This document shows positions 1 to 10,683 of a DNA stretch of 64,000 nucleotides, one piece after another (position 1 is the stretch's first letter; every line of letters starts with the position of its first letter). The translations under genes and the position numbers were made by a program. This DNA comes from Lachnospiraceae bacterium (GTDB taxonomy: Bacteria > Bacillota > Clostridia > Lachnospirales > Lachnospiraceae), in the NCBI GenBank assembly GCA_021628825.1, contig JAJXRY010000002.1, forward strand, positions 1,364,001-1,428,000. Reading direction: 5' to 3'. A model generated the notes under the pieces. That model made no database searches and was not told the DNA's origin. It saw only the letters and a list, made by a program, of their open reading frames with translations.

Positions 1-1422
1 ATATGGAGGACACCGGAGACCGTCACCGATTTACGAAAAGAGATCAATCGGAGCACATATGGAAAACTCCGGCGGACTGGCAGGTGCAGGATGTTCTGGT
101 AATGGATATTGACAGGGATCAGCAGGAAGAGCTGGTACTGCTTATCTGGAAGCATGGGAGCTATGGCAGGCATCTTCCCGTCTGGGAGAAAAGAATGACA
201 TCCGTCTGGAGCAGCATATCTTCATTTACCGGTTACAGAAGAATACGAAGTATGAGGATGAAGAAGATATAAGAGCACAGGATGAAACAGCGGCAGAAGG
301 AAAATCCGGAGAACAGAATACCAATACGGATGTAATGAAACCGGTCTGGATGTCTTCTTCACTGGGAAAGAATATCCGATCGATTGCCAGAGGAAAAAAG
401 GAAAGCCTGATTTTAAATCCATATTGCGAGACTGGTATAAGCACCCTTTGGGTCTGGAAGGACTTTGGCCTAAAATATGCAGGAGAGTCCAAAGAGCAGC
501 AGGCGCAGGTGGTCTGTGCAGGTGATAATCTGATTCACTTAAGTCTGCTTGCAGCAGAACAGAAGAAATTAAGAGACGGAGAAGTGTCAGCAGGGAATTT
601 ATACGATTCGTTTTATGATTCTGTCAGGGATAAGCTTCAGAATGCGGATCTGGCAGCTGTAAATCAGGAGACGATTTTTGTGGCAGACCACAAGCGTGTC
701 AGTGACTATCCCCGTTTTGGAACGCCGACAGAAGTAGGGGATGCCATGGTGAGGGCAGGCTTCAATCTCATTACTCTGGCAAATAACCATGCGCTCGATC
801 AGGGAGTTTACGGAATCGATACAACGACCGCTTTCTGGGAGGAGAAAGGAATTTCCTTTGTTGGGGCGCAGTCGACAAAAAGCTACAGCGAGGAGGCACA
901 GACGGCCGTCAATTTATGGAAATCAATGGGATCCGCTTTGCGTTTGCTGCATATACCTATGGGACAAACGGCATGTCGGAGCCGGAAGGCTATCCTCATC
1001 TGGTAGAAAAGCTCGGAGACGAAGACCGTATGCACCGGCAGCTTTCGTATGCGAGGAGCCGGGCAGATGTTGTGATGGTATTTGTACACTGGGGAACGGA
1101 GTATGATACGGAAATTGACGATCGGCAGGAGTACTACCGCGACTTTTTTTATCGGGAGGGCGTCGATGCAGTGATCGGAACGCATCCCCATGTCGTGCAG
1201 AAGTGGGAAATTGTTGAAAATAATGGAACGGCTTATGCGGCAGATGCTGTCGGATGGAAAAAAAGGATTCGGAACAACACAAAATGCTGGTTTATTATTC
1301 TCTCGGCAATCTGATCTCCGCGCAGACAAATGAGGAATGCAAAAACCGGAGGACTGGCAGAGTTCACGGTGGTGAAGAAGGCGGACGGCAGTATTTGTTT
1401 TGAAAAGGAAAAGTTACAATAA
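1..1422 (+). CDS. CapA-family protein, 5'-partial, frameshifted
   Basis: Member of the CapA/PgsA family (calcineurin-like fold, named for capsule poly-gamma-glutamate synthesis; the substrate here is unknown). The domain starts near codon 165 with GDNLIH and continues with NQETIFV, LANNHALDQG, HWGTEYD, GTHPHVVQ and LVYYSLGNLIS; the same blocks occur in the intact paralogue at 29903-31285. The coding frame enters from outside the window, so the start and any signal peptide are not visible. The part before the domain is acidic and contains LVMDIDRDQQEEL, which resembles a calcium-binding FG-GAP-like strand (inference). The frame changes near 180, 920, 1262 and 1341, the last two in A-rich runs. 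It ends at TAA 1420-1422, just before the GH31 promoter. Function at substrate level not assigned. Confidence 0.75.
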
Positions 1423-1423
1423 C

Positions 1424-1487
1424 ACGACATGTTTCTGTAAGAAACGGCAGATATGATACTAATAATCTGACAGGCAGGATTTATAAT
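1424..1487 (+). promoter_or_regulatory. Promoter/operator of the GH31 gene, copy 1 of a shared element
   Basis: ACGACAT (1424-1430), a T/A-rich spacer, CGGCAGATATGA (1445-1456), ACTAATAAT (1458-1466), 15 nt, then TATAAT (1482-1487). The -35 position (CTAATA) is poor, as expected for an activator-dependent promoter. The same elements with the same 37-nt distance from CGGCAG to TATAAT lie at 14433-14500. The AraC protein encoded at 13428-14286 is the obvious candidate activator (inference). Confidence 0.7.
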
Positions 1488-1521
1488 AATAGTATGGAAT
1501 GATTCTGATGGAGGAAGAGAT

Positions 1522-3909
1522 ATGCTGAATGTCGTGAAAGGAAAAAGCAGGGCAATTGAAAAAGCAGAAAGAAAAGAGAACACCCTTTATCTTTATTCTG
1601 AAGCTGGAATTCATAGAATAGAGCCGAAAAATGACGCTGTCATAAGGGTGACCTATACACAAAGGGAAGAGTTCAGCAATACAGAAAAGCCCGGAGTGCT
1701 GTTAAGAACCGTATTCCCGGATTGGGATTATATGGAAACGGATACGGAAATATGGCTGAAAATGAGAAGACTTACGCTTGTTGTTAATAAAAAGACAGCT
1801 TCTTACAGCTATTTTGACAGTCATGGAAAGAAGCTGTTAAAGGAGCGGGAAAGGGAAAGTAAAAATCTGGAGGAATTTACGGTTTACAGATTGGAAGCAC
1901 AAAGCAGCAGGATCGAGAAGGTACATACACCGGATGGGGATAAAGAGGTAGTTATGGAAGCTGCCAAAGTACCGCTTGGCAAAAGCTATCATACAAGAAT
2001 GTATCTGGAATGGGCCGAAAACGAAGCCTTATATGGACTCGGACAGCATGAGGAGGGATTTGCCTCCCTGCGCGGACAGACACTGTACCTGCATCAGGCT
2101 AACCGGAAGATAGCAATCCCGCTGCTGGTTTCTACCTTGGGATATGGAATATTGGTGGACACCTATAGTCCGTTGATTTTTAGTGATACGTCATATGGTT
2201 CTTATATTTACACTGAGTCAGATCCGGAAATGGATTTTTATTTTATTAATGGAGAGACCATGGATGGATTGATTGCACAATATCGGAGATTAACAGGAAA
2301 GGCCGCAATTTTACCAAGATGGGCATATGGATATATACAGTCTCAGGAACGATATGAAACCCGGAAAGAAATTCTGGATACGGTAAAGGAGTATCGTAAA
2401 CGTAATATAGGCATAGATGGAATTGTTCTTGACTGGTGTTCTTGGAAGGGAAACCTTTGGGGGCAGAAAACCTTTGATGAAACACGTTTTCCGGATCCGG
2501 ACAATATGATTGAACAGCTTCATGAGGAACAGGTGCATTTTATGTTGTCTATATGGCCTAATATGGACAAAGAGACAGAGAATTATAAGGAATTTGAGGA
2601 AAGACAGCTTCTTTTGCCGGGATGCAGTATTTATAACGCCTTATCTGAGGAAGGAAGACAGTTGTATTGGGAGCAGGTGAAAAGGGGATTGTATGCACAC
2701 GGGGTTGATGCATGGTGGTGTGACAGCAGTGAACCGTTTACTCCGGAATGGAATCATGTGGAAAGGACAGAACCGGCAAAAATGTATGCCGAGTACTGTG
2801 AAACAACGGAAAACCATCTTCCCACAGAAAAAACAAATGCCTATGCGTTATATCATGCACAGGGAATTTACGAGGGACAAAGAGGGGAGCCTGACAACAG
2901 AAAACGGATTTTTAATCTTACCAGAAGTGCATGGACCGGGCAGCAGCGTTTTGGAACAGTCCTCTGGTCAGGAGACATAGAGGCTTCATGGGAGACACTC
3001 CGAAAACAGATTGCAGCAGGCTTACAATTCAGTGCCAGTGGTCTGCCATTCTGGACAGTGGATATAGGTGCATTTTTTGTAAAGAATGGTAATCTCTGGT
3101 ACTGGAAAGGACATTATGATGCAGGAACAGAGGATCTGGGATATCGGGAATTGTTCGTCAGATGGTATCAGTGGGCATGCTTCCTTCCGGTATTCCGCGG
3201 GCATGGAACAGACTGCAGAAGAGAACTTTGGCATTTTGAAAATACAGAAATCCCTTTTTATGATGTTCTTGTACAAATGAATCATCTGAGATATACACTG
3301 ATGCCTTATATTTATTCCTGTGCCGGCCTGTGCTGGCTGAAGGATCGCTCCATGATGAAGCTGCTTGCTTTTGCCTATCCGGAAGAAACAGCAGTTTTTC
3401 ATATTATGGATCAGTATTTGTTCGGAGAAGAACTGATGGTTTGTCCGGTCACAGAACCTATGTATTATGGAGAAAATTCATCAGAACTTACGGATACCGT
3501 TAAAACAAGGAGGGTATATCTGCCGGAGGCACACGGCTGGTATGATTACTGGACCAATACCTATTACGAAGGGGGACAGTGGATTGAGGTCTGTGCATCT
3601 ATTGACCGAATACCATTATTTGTCAAAGAAGGAGGGATCCTCCTGAAGACAGACTTTGCCGGTTCCACAAAGGAGCTTGACGGTAATTGCAGCGTTACGG
3701 TTTATACCGGCCGGGATGGCTGCTTCGACTTCTACGAGGATGAAGGTGAGGGGTATGACTATGAAGAGGGAAAATATCGTCTTACCAGACTGACCTGGAA
3801 GGAAGCAGACAGGACTCTCAGCACAGAGGTGATGACACCGGAATCCCGGTGGAGCAATATAGACAGGCTTTATCAGATCCAAAAGGTATATATGGTAGAA
3901 AAAGAGTAA
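1522..3909 (+). CDS. Glycoside hydrolase family 31 (alpha-xylosidase/alpha-glucosidase type)
   Basis: Retaining exo-alpha-glycosidase of family GH31, 795 aa, uninterrupted. An N-terminal beta-sandwich (to about 240) precedes the barrel, which has GIVLDWCSWKGNLWG, the nucleophile region DAWWCDSSEPF (Asp in WWCD) and the acid/base region VLWSGDIEASW. The family pattern GLQFSASGLPFWTVDIGAF follows, then C-terminal beta domains. There is no signal peptide, so the enzyme should act in the cytoplasm on imported oligosaccharides. The start is ATG 1522 with an AGGAAGAG ribosome site. In a locus with GH2, GH95 and GH29 enzymes, alpha-xylosidase acting on xyloglucan pieces is the likeliest role (inference); alpha-glucosidase or sulfoquinovosidase activity cannot be excluded from sequence alone. 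One of few long genes in the locus without a frame error. Confidence 0.9.
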   Translation: MLNVVKGKSRAIEKAERKENTLYLYSEAGIHRIEPKNDAVIRVTYTQREEFSNTEKPGVLLRTVFPDWDYMETDTEIWLKMRRLTLVVNKKTASYSYFDSHGKKLLKERERESKNLEEFTVYRLEAQSSRIEKVHTPDGDKEVVMEAAKVPLGKSYHTRMYLEWAENEALYGLGQHEEGFASLRGQTLYLHQANRKIAIPLLVSTLGYGILVDTYSPLIFSDTSYGSYIYTESDPEMDFYFINGETMDGLIAQYRRLTGKAAILPRWAYGYIQSQERYETRKEILDTVKEYRKRNIGIDGIVLDWCSWKGNLWGQKTFDETRFPDPDNMIEQLHEEQVHFMLSIWPNMDKETENYKEFEERQLLLPGCSIYNALSEEGRQLYWEQVKRGLYAHGVDAWWCDSSEPFTPEWNHVERTEPAKMYAEYCETTENHLPTEKTNAYALYHAQGIYEGQRGEPDNRKRIFNLTRSAWTGQQRFGTVLWSGDIEASWETLRKQIAAGLQFSASGLPFWTVDIGAFFVKNGNLWYWKGHYDAGTEDLGYRELFVRWYQWACFLPVFRGHGTDCRRELWHFENTEIPFYDVLVQMNHLRYTLMPYIYSCAGLCWLKDRSMMKLLAFAYPEETAVFHIMDQYLFGEELMVCPVTEPMYYGENSSELTDTVKTRRVYLPEAHGWYDYWTNTYYEGGQWIEVCASIDRIPLFVKEGGILLKTDFAGSTKELDGNCSVTVYTGRDGCFDFYEDEGEGYDYEEGKYRLTRLTWKEADRTLSTEVMTPESRWSNIDRLYQIQKVYMVEKE

Positions 3910-3993
3910 CGATTCTGTACAAGCGGAAGCTTTTGCTTCTGAAGCGATAAAAAAATCATTTGATCATGTAAGATCAGAAGAGGAGGAAAAAGA

Positions 3994-6466
3994 ATGCAAC
4001 GTATTAATTTAGATGAAAAATGGTGTTTCAGACGAGGAATGCTGGACTCTGTGAGCATGCTGCAGCAGGATCCGGGAGAACTTGTGAATCTTCCACATGA
4101 CGGAATGATTCACCTTGATGTGACGAAGGAGGCACCAGCACAGTACGATTCCGGTTATTATCTGGGGGATACCTGCAATTATACCAGATATGTGATGATT
4201 CCCAGGGAATGGGAAAAGGATCTGGTAGGACTGCAGTTTGATGGGGTGATGATGCATACCTCTATTGATGTGAACGGCTGTAAGGTGGGGGAACATCATT
4301 ATGGCTATTCTCCTTTTTATGTTGATTTGACGGATTATGTGACCTTTGGTGAAGAAAACAGAATTACGATCAACGTAAATACCGGCGTGCAGCCCAGTTC
4401 AAGATGGTACACCGGTTCCGGTCTGTTCCGGGGAGTGACCCTGTGCCACAGTCCGAGAGTATTTATCCTGCCGGATGGAATTAACGTGGTTACCAGGGAA
4501 GTTACGGATCAGATTGCTTTTCTGGAGGCACAGGTAGAGATCGGAAATGAGACACTGGAAAACCATATGGTGGAAGTAAAGGTGGAATTGCGGAAGGAAG
4601 GTGAGCCGGAGAAAAAAGCTGTGGCGGAAGCGAGGCGCATGATTGAAGTCAGGAAGAATGACCGGGAAACAGCCAGAATTTCCATTCATCTATCCAATCC
4701 ATTGCTTTGGGATGCAGAAAATCCCAATTTGTATACCGTAAAGGCAACCGTAACAGATCAAAGTGTTTTCCGTACCCATAGCAATCCGGTTCCGGTACAG
4801 ACTGTGGATGAAGCACAGACACTGTTCGGAATACGGACCATCACGGTTGACTCCGTAAGGGGACTTAGGATCAACGGAAAGCCCGTCAAGCTTAAGGGAG
4901 GCTGTGTTCATCATGACAATGGCTTGCTGGGAGCGGTCAGTTTATATGAGTGCGAGGAGAGAAAGGTAAGAAAGCTTAAGGAAACCGGCTTCAATGCAAT
5001 CAGAACCGCGCATAATCCACCGTCCAGGGTGCTTGTGGAGGCCTGTGACAGACTGGGAATGTATATTTTTGATGAAGCATTTGATGCATGGGGAATGGCG
5101 AAACGCACCGGTGACTACAGTCAGTATTTTGAAACCTGGTGGGAGAAGGATCTGACTGCATTTGTTAAAAGAGACCGGGTCCATCCATCGGTTATCATGT
5201 GGTCCACAGGAAATGAAATACCGGAAAGAGGTGGACTGAATCAGGGCTATTCCACTGCCACAAAGCTTGCAGAGTGTATCAGGACCTTAGACCCGACAAG
5301 ACCGGTCAGCAATGGAATCTGTTCTTTCTGGAGCGGATTGGACGATGCCATGGCCAAGGGGCAGGATCAGACACAAAATGCAGCCACGGAAAAGGAAGCA
5401 GATTTCTGGGAAAAACAGACCGAGGCCTTTACCAATGGTCTGGATGTGGTAGGCTACAACTACATGGAAGATCTCTATGAACGGGATCATGAGCTTTACC
5501 CGGAACGTGTCATTCTGGGGTCTGAAAATTTTCCGAGGGAAATTGGATTCCGATGGCCGGTAGTAGAAAAGCTTCCTTATGTGATCGGAGACTTTACCTG
5601 GACAGCATGGGATTATATCGGAGAAGCCGGAATCGGAAAAATCCCTGTTTGTAGATGAAACGGATCCGCTTGTCAAAAAAGGACCGTGGGCGGTCATGCC
5701 TCCGTCTACTACCTGTTACCCGTGGCGGCTTGCCAATGATGCCGATTTTGATATAACAGGTATCCGGAAGCCCCAGGGAGATTACCGCAGTGTGGTATGG
5801 GGAAGTGAAAAGACATATCTGTATTCTATGCAGCCGCAGAATTATGGTAAGGCAGAAGTGATCAGCATGTGGGGGTTTACAGATGTTCGTAAATGCTGGA
5901 ATTACGCAGGATTTGAAGGAAAACCGGTCGAGGTTATAGCTTTTTCAGGTGCAGAGGAAGTGGAACTGCTGTTGAATGGAGTGTCTGTTGGGAAAAAGGA
6001 GGTTCAGAAAGATGGAAATTTGCCGAATTCAGTCCGGTTTGTGCTTCCTTATGAAAAGGGTGTACTCGAAGCGGTAAGCTATACGGACGGAATGGAAGTC
6101 AGCAGGGACCGGCTGGCAACAACCGGAGAACCGGCAGAAATCCGTCTGATACCGGAGAAGAAGGAGCTTCGTGCGGATGGACATGATGTGGTTTTTGTAC
6201 AGATTGAGATTCTGGATCAGAATGGTCTGCTGGTAACGGATGCGCAGATTCCTCTGAAGGCAGTTTTATCAGGAGTGGGAGAGCTTTCCGGCTTTGGAAG
6301 CGCCAATCCTGTGACTGAGGACAACTATACACAGCCTGAAACATATTCCTTCAGGGGAAGAGCCACGGCTGTGATCCGGAGCGGCTATGAACAGGGAAGC
6401 GCAGAACTTGTGATAGAGAATGCGCAGCTTGGCAGCTTCCGTACAGAAATCAGAATGCTTCTGTAA
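3994..6466 (+). CDS. Glycoside hydrolase family 2 (beta-galactosidase-like), one frameshift
   Basis: GH2 enzyme of about 825 aa: jelly-roll N domain, immunoglobulin-like domain (about 170-290), TIM barrel and C-terminal domains of the DUF4982/Ig type often seen in beta-galactosidases of gut Firmicutes. Acid/base Glu lies in STGNEIPE and the nucleophile Glu in LGSENFP; NPPSRVLVEACDRLG is the family signature. No signal peptide. Start ATG 3994 with GAGGAGG in front. One extra A in the run 5637-5641 shifts the frame in the ...AGIGK/SLFVDE... stretch; the C-terminal part continues to TAA 6464-6466. A small GGAAGC/GCTTCT hairpin followed by A7 lies between this gene and GH31. Likely removes beta-Gal (or beta-GlcA) from side chains in the cytoplasm; substrate inferred from neighbours. 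Confidence 0.88.
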
Positions 6467-6652
6467 AACATATGAAATTATGAATATTGCCGGATAAAAA
6501 AATGAATATCGTAATCGAAACGGTAATAAATGAATAATTTCAAAGTATAAGTGAAGATTTACTTTTTATATGTATATGTGTAATACTGAATCTGATATCT
6601 ATAAATATCACACTTAGAGAATCGCCAGATGATGATAAGGGAGGGAAGAACG

Positions 6653-8281
6653 ATGTGGATCAAAAATCGGAAGCCTGAAGAATCGGATCATGGAACAAAG
6701 AGGTCTTCCCTCTGGAAAAGATACCTCATTGTCATGCTGGCTGTCCTGATGCTTGTCGTGACAGGAATCGCTTATAACGCAGCGCGCAGAACCGGAGACC
6801 CGGTTAAAAACGTGCGGGAGGCAGAGAAAGAACCGATAGAGCTGTTTGTTCTTGCTCCCTGCGAGAGCTGTCATGAGGAGGAAAAATTCCGTCAGGAAAT
6901 AGCAGACCGTTTTGCCAAAGCGGGGATTGAAAATCAGGATTATACCGTTTATCACGTCTATAAAGAAAGTGGTGCATCCCATTTTGAAAAAACGGTTGGA
7001 AAATATGGACTTGGGATCACACTGACGGATCTGCCAGTGGCGGTCGTTGATGGGGTGGCATATCAGGGAAGCTATCAGGAGATCAGCGAAGCTGTGGTGA
7101 ACTACCTTGAGACCGGTATGGCAGAAGAGGACAGGAAGACCGCATCCGGTTCCGGGGTAGAAACTGACGGAGACATGGAAAGTGAACAGGAAAAAGATAC
7201 GGCATTTTACCGTGAGGTCAGTGAGATCGGTGAAGAGGATACGACACTGGTTTTGTTTGTGACAGGAGCCTGCGAGAGCTGTCAGAAGGCAGATCAGTAT
7301 TTGCAGGGAAGCCTGTCGGATAAAAGCTTTCATCTGTTGATCTACAATATCCTGGATGAAGAAAATGCGGTTATACTTCGCAGACTTATGAAGATATATG
7401 GTGTACCGGAGAGCGGACAACAGGTTCCGCTTCTTTTTTCCAGGAGCAGTTATCTGTCCGGAGCGGAGAAGATTGTGAACGGTACGGTTGGAATGCTGGA
7501 AAGCGGAGAAGCACAGGGATCCTGGAAGGACATAATAGAAGAGCTTGCCGGAGAGAAAGAAAGCGTTAAAATTTCAAAAGAGCCGGCTGGCGGTCACGGG
7601 ATTTTTTTAATGGCTTAAACCCATGCGGGATTTCAATGCTGTTGATGGTTCTGTCCATACTTCTTATGTCGAAACGCAGCTTTTTACGGGGGAAGTTTCA
7701 CTTATCTGGCAGGAAAATTTCTTACCTATCTGCTTTTGGGATTTACGATCGGAACACTTTTTGGCGTGATTGAGAATACCCTGTTCCGGACGGTACAGAA
7801 GGGACTTGAACTTTTCTTTGCAGTACTGGCTTTTATCTTTGGTGTGTTTTATCTGATCGATTTTATCCATGTCCTGAAAAAGGAGTATGGCAGGACAAGA
7901 TTTCAGCTTCCAGAACGCTTCCGGAAGTGGAATCACAAAATGATTAACAGGCTTACGAAGATACCGGGGCAATTCTGGTATCCGGCCTTATTTCTTCTGG
8001 GAATTGTGATTTCCGCAGGAGAGTTCCTGTGCACGGGACAGGTTTACCTGGCCTCTCTTCTTTATATGGTGGAGCAAAATGCCGGATTTAACCCGGAATT
8101 GGCAGGAAACCTGGTAATCTATCTGATTGCAATGTGTGTGCCGATGGTTCTGCTGACGGTACTGGTATCCAAGGGGAAATCCGTGATGTCGGCGTCCCAT
8201 CTGTCACTGAAGATCCTGCCGATGATCAAACTGGTATACAGTATTTTTTTCTTTGTTTTGTTTTTTACCTTGCTTTTCTGA
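6653..8281 (+). CDS. Membrane thiol-redox protein: two thioredoxin-like domains fused to CcdA/DsbD membrane domain
   Basis: About 543 aa. One TM helix (about 24-40) is followed by two thioredoxin-like domains, each with a CESC motif (near residues 70 and 207), then a CcdA/DsbD-type polytopic domain beginning GLNPCGISMLL with the second conserved cysteine in GEFLCTGQVYLA. CcdA proteins carry electrons from cytosolic thioredoxin across the membrane; the extracytoplasmic CESC domains would be the acceptors. Start ATG 6653 is chosen because AGGGAGGG stands 8 nt before it; an in-frame ATG at 6629 lacks a ribosome site. The frame breaks twice: a missing G near 7612 (ATGGGCTTAAAC expected) and an extra G in 7688-7692. 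It lies between GH2 and GH95 with short spacing, so it seems co-transcribed with glycosidases, an odd partner. Confidence 0.82.
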
Positions 8282-8297
8282 GAGAGAGGAGATTCCT

Positions 8298-10651
8298 ATG
8301 GAACACAATTATCATATGTATTATGACAACCCTGCAAAAAGATGGGGGAATGCACTGCCGTTGGGAAACGGACGGCTGGGCGCAATGGTTTATGGAGAGA
8401 CCGATATGGAGCGCATTACACTGAATGATGACTCTTTATGGTATGGTCTTGCCATGGATCGCAATAATCCGGCATACCGGCAAAAACTACCGGAAATCCG
8501 CAGATTAATTCTGGATGGGAAAATGCATGAAGCGGAGGAACTGATTGCTCAATATATGGCAGGGGTGCCTTATTCGCAGCGTCCTTATACCTTCCTTGGG
8601 CAATTAAGCATGGCTTTGAATCAGAAGATGCCGTTTGCCATGGGGGGAAGATCAGAGTCGCCGAAGCCGGAAAAGTATCGTATGGATCTGGATCTGATGA
8701 CGGGGATTCTTGAGATAGATCATAAATTGGAAGGTGTTTCCTATCATAGAGAGATGTTCATCAGCAATCCGGCCGGCGTGCTTTGCATCCGACTTACATC
8801 CGATGCTTTTCAGGCAATCCGTCTGGAATTGAAACTGGATCGTGTCGTTGTATCCGATGCGTATATTGAGGACGACCGCCGACCCGGCATGAAGACCAAA
8901 GGAGGCGGATGGCCGGGAACACGGGTGGACTTTTCGAGAACCATTGATGATCATACGTTTTTTTAATGGCAGGCAATGATGCAGGAGTGCAGTTTGCGGC
9001 GGCATTCCGGGTAGAATGTGACGGAAAACTTATGAATCCGGTATCCCAGCTCACAGCTGATGACTGCAGTGAAGTAATCATTTATCTGACAACTGCCACA
9101 TCCAACCGTTATGCCGATCCCCGTACCGAGGTAATAAAGGTGCTGGATGCTGCACAGAAAAAAGGATATCAGAGCCTGAAGGAAGAGCATATCAGGGATT
9201 TTTCGGCACTTATGGAGAAATGCCAGCTGGATCTGGGGAAACCGGCGCAGGGAAACCTGGAGCAGCGGCTTTGTGCACTGCGGGATGGAAGGGAAGACCC
9301 GGCGCTGGCGGCACTGTATTTCCAGTTTGGCCGTTATCTGATTGTATCAGGAAGCAGACAGGATAGTGCACCGTTAAATCTCCAGGGAATCTGGAATGCT
9401 GAGTTTATGCCTATGTGGGATAGTAAATATACCATCAATATCAATCTTCAGATGAATTACTGGCTGTCCTGGACAGGAAATCTGACAAGGCTTCACGAGC
9501 CGGTCCTGGATTTGCTTGAGACGATGCATGAGCCGGGGAAAAAGACGGCGGAAGTAATGTACGGTATGAGAGGAATGGTTTGCCATCATAACACAGATTA
9601 TTACGGCGACTGTGCACCGCAGGATGTCTATATGGCATCTACACCATGGGTAATGGGCGGAGCGTGGATGGGAATGCATGTGTGGGAACACTATCTTTAC
9701 ACCGGTGACAAGGATATATTGGAGCGGATGTATCCGGTTCTTAAGGATATAGCTCTGTTCTATGAAGATTTTTTAATAGAGGTCGATGGACAGCTTCTTA
9801 CCTGTCCGGCAATCTCACCGGAGAACCGCTATTATCTTCCGGATGGTACCGATACGCCGCTGTGTGTAAGTCCGGCAATGGACAACCAGCTGCTGCGTGA
9901 ATTTTTCGGAGCATGTATTGAAATCCAGAGAATTCTGGAAATTGATCGGGAATATGGAGAAACTTTAAAAGCAATGATAGCAAAACTTCCGAAGGATCAG
10001 ATCGGTTCTGAGGGGCAGCTTATGGAATGGAAGCAGGATTATAAAGAGCAGTGCCCGGGAATGGGGCATGTGTCTCACCTGTATGCGGTTTATCCGGGCT
10101 GTTCCATTAACTGGAAAGACACGAAGGAATTGATGGAGGCGGCAAAAATTTCATTAAAACGACGCAGGGATCATGGAGCAGGACAAAACGGCTGGCCTTT
10201 GGCATGGCAGATCTGTCTTGATGCTCGTTTCAAAGATGGAAGGAGTGCAGACCAATATATACGCCGGATGCTGACCGATTCCACTTCCAGCAGCTTATTA
10301 AATGCAGGCTATGTTTTCCAGATCGATGGAAATCTGGGCGCTGCTGCAGGAATAGCCGAATGTCTGCTGCAAAGCCATTTGGGATTGGATTTCCTTCCGG
10401 CACTGCCGGTATCCTGGAAGAAGGGAAGCTGCAGAGGGCTTCTTGCCAGGGGTGGGCATGAGGTTGATCTGTATTGGGAAAACAGCAGTCTGACCAGTGC
10501 CGTGATAAGACCGGGAAGTGACGGCATAATTAACGTGGTCGGAAAGGAACTGTCCGTTATCTGCAAAGGTAAGGCAGTCAAAGTTACCGGAACAGAAACA
10601 GGATTTTCTTTTGAAGCTTCTGTAACAGAAGAATATGAACTGAAACCATAG
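8298..10651 (+). CDS. Glycoside hydrolase family 95 alpha-L-fucosidase (first of tandem pair)
   Basis: Inverting alpha-1,2-L-fucosidase family GH95, about 785 aa. It starts with the family N-terminus (GNALPLGNGRLGAMVYG, DSLWYG, DRNNP), then NLQGIWNAEFMP, HHNTDYYGDCAPQD and ISPENRYYLPDG around the (alpha/alpha)6 catalytic barrel. No signal peptide, so it is intracellular. Start ATG 8298 follows GAGAGGAG; an earlier in-frame start at 8253 would overlap the previous gene. One T is missing from a run at 8958-8964, which produces a false stop in HTFF/LMAGND. It is a diverged paralogue of the next gene, and the pair may differ in linkage or acceptor preference. Role: removal of terminal Fuc-alpha-1,2-Gal from xyloglucan or host-type glycans (inference). 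Confidence 0.9.
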
Positions 10652-10683
10652 AGAGACAGGAAGGGAATGGGAGGAAAACAAGG

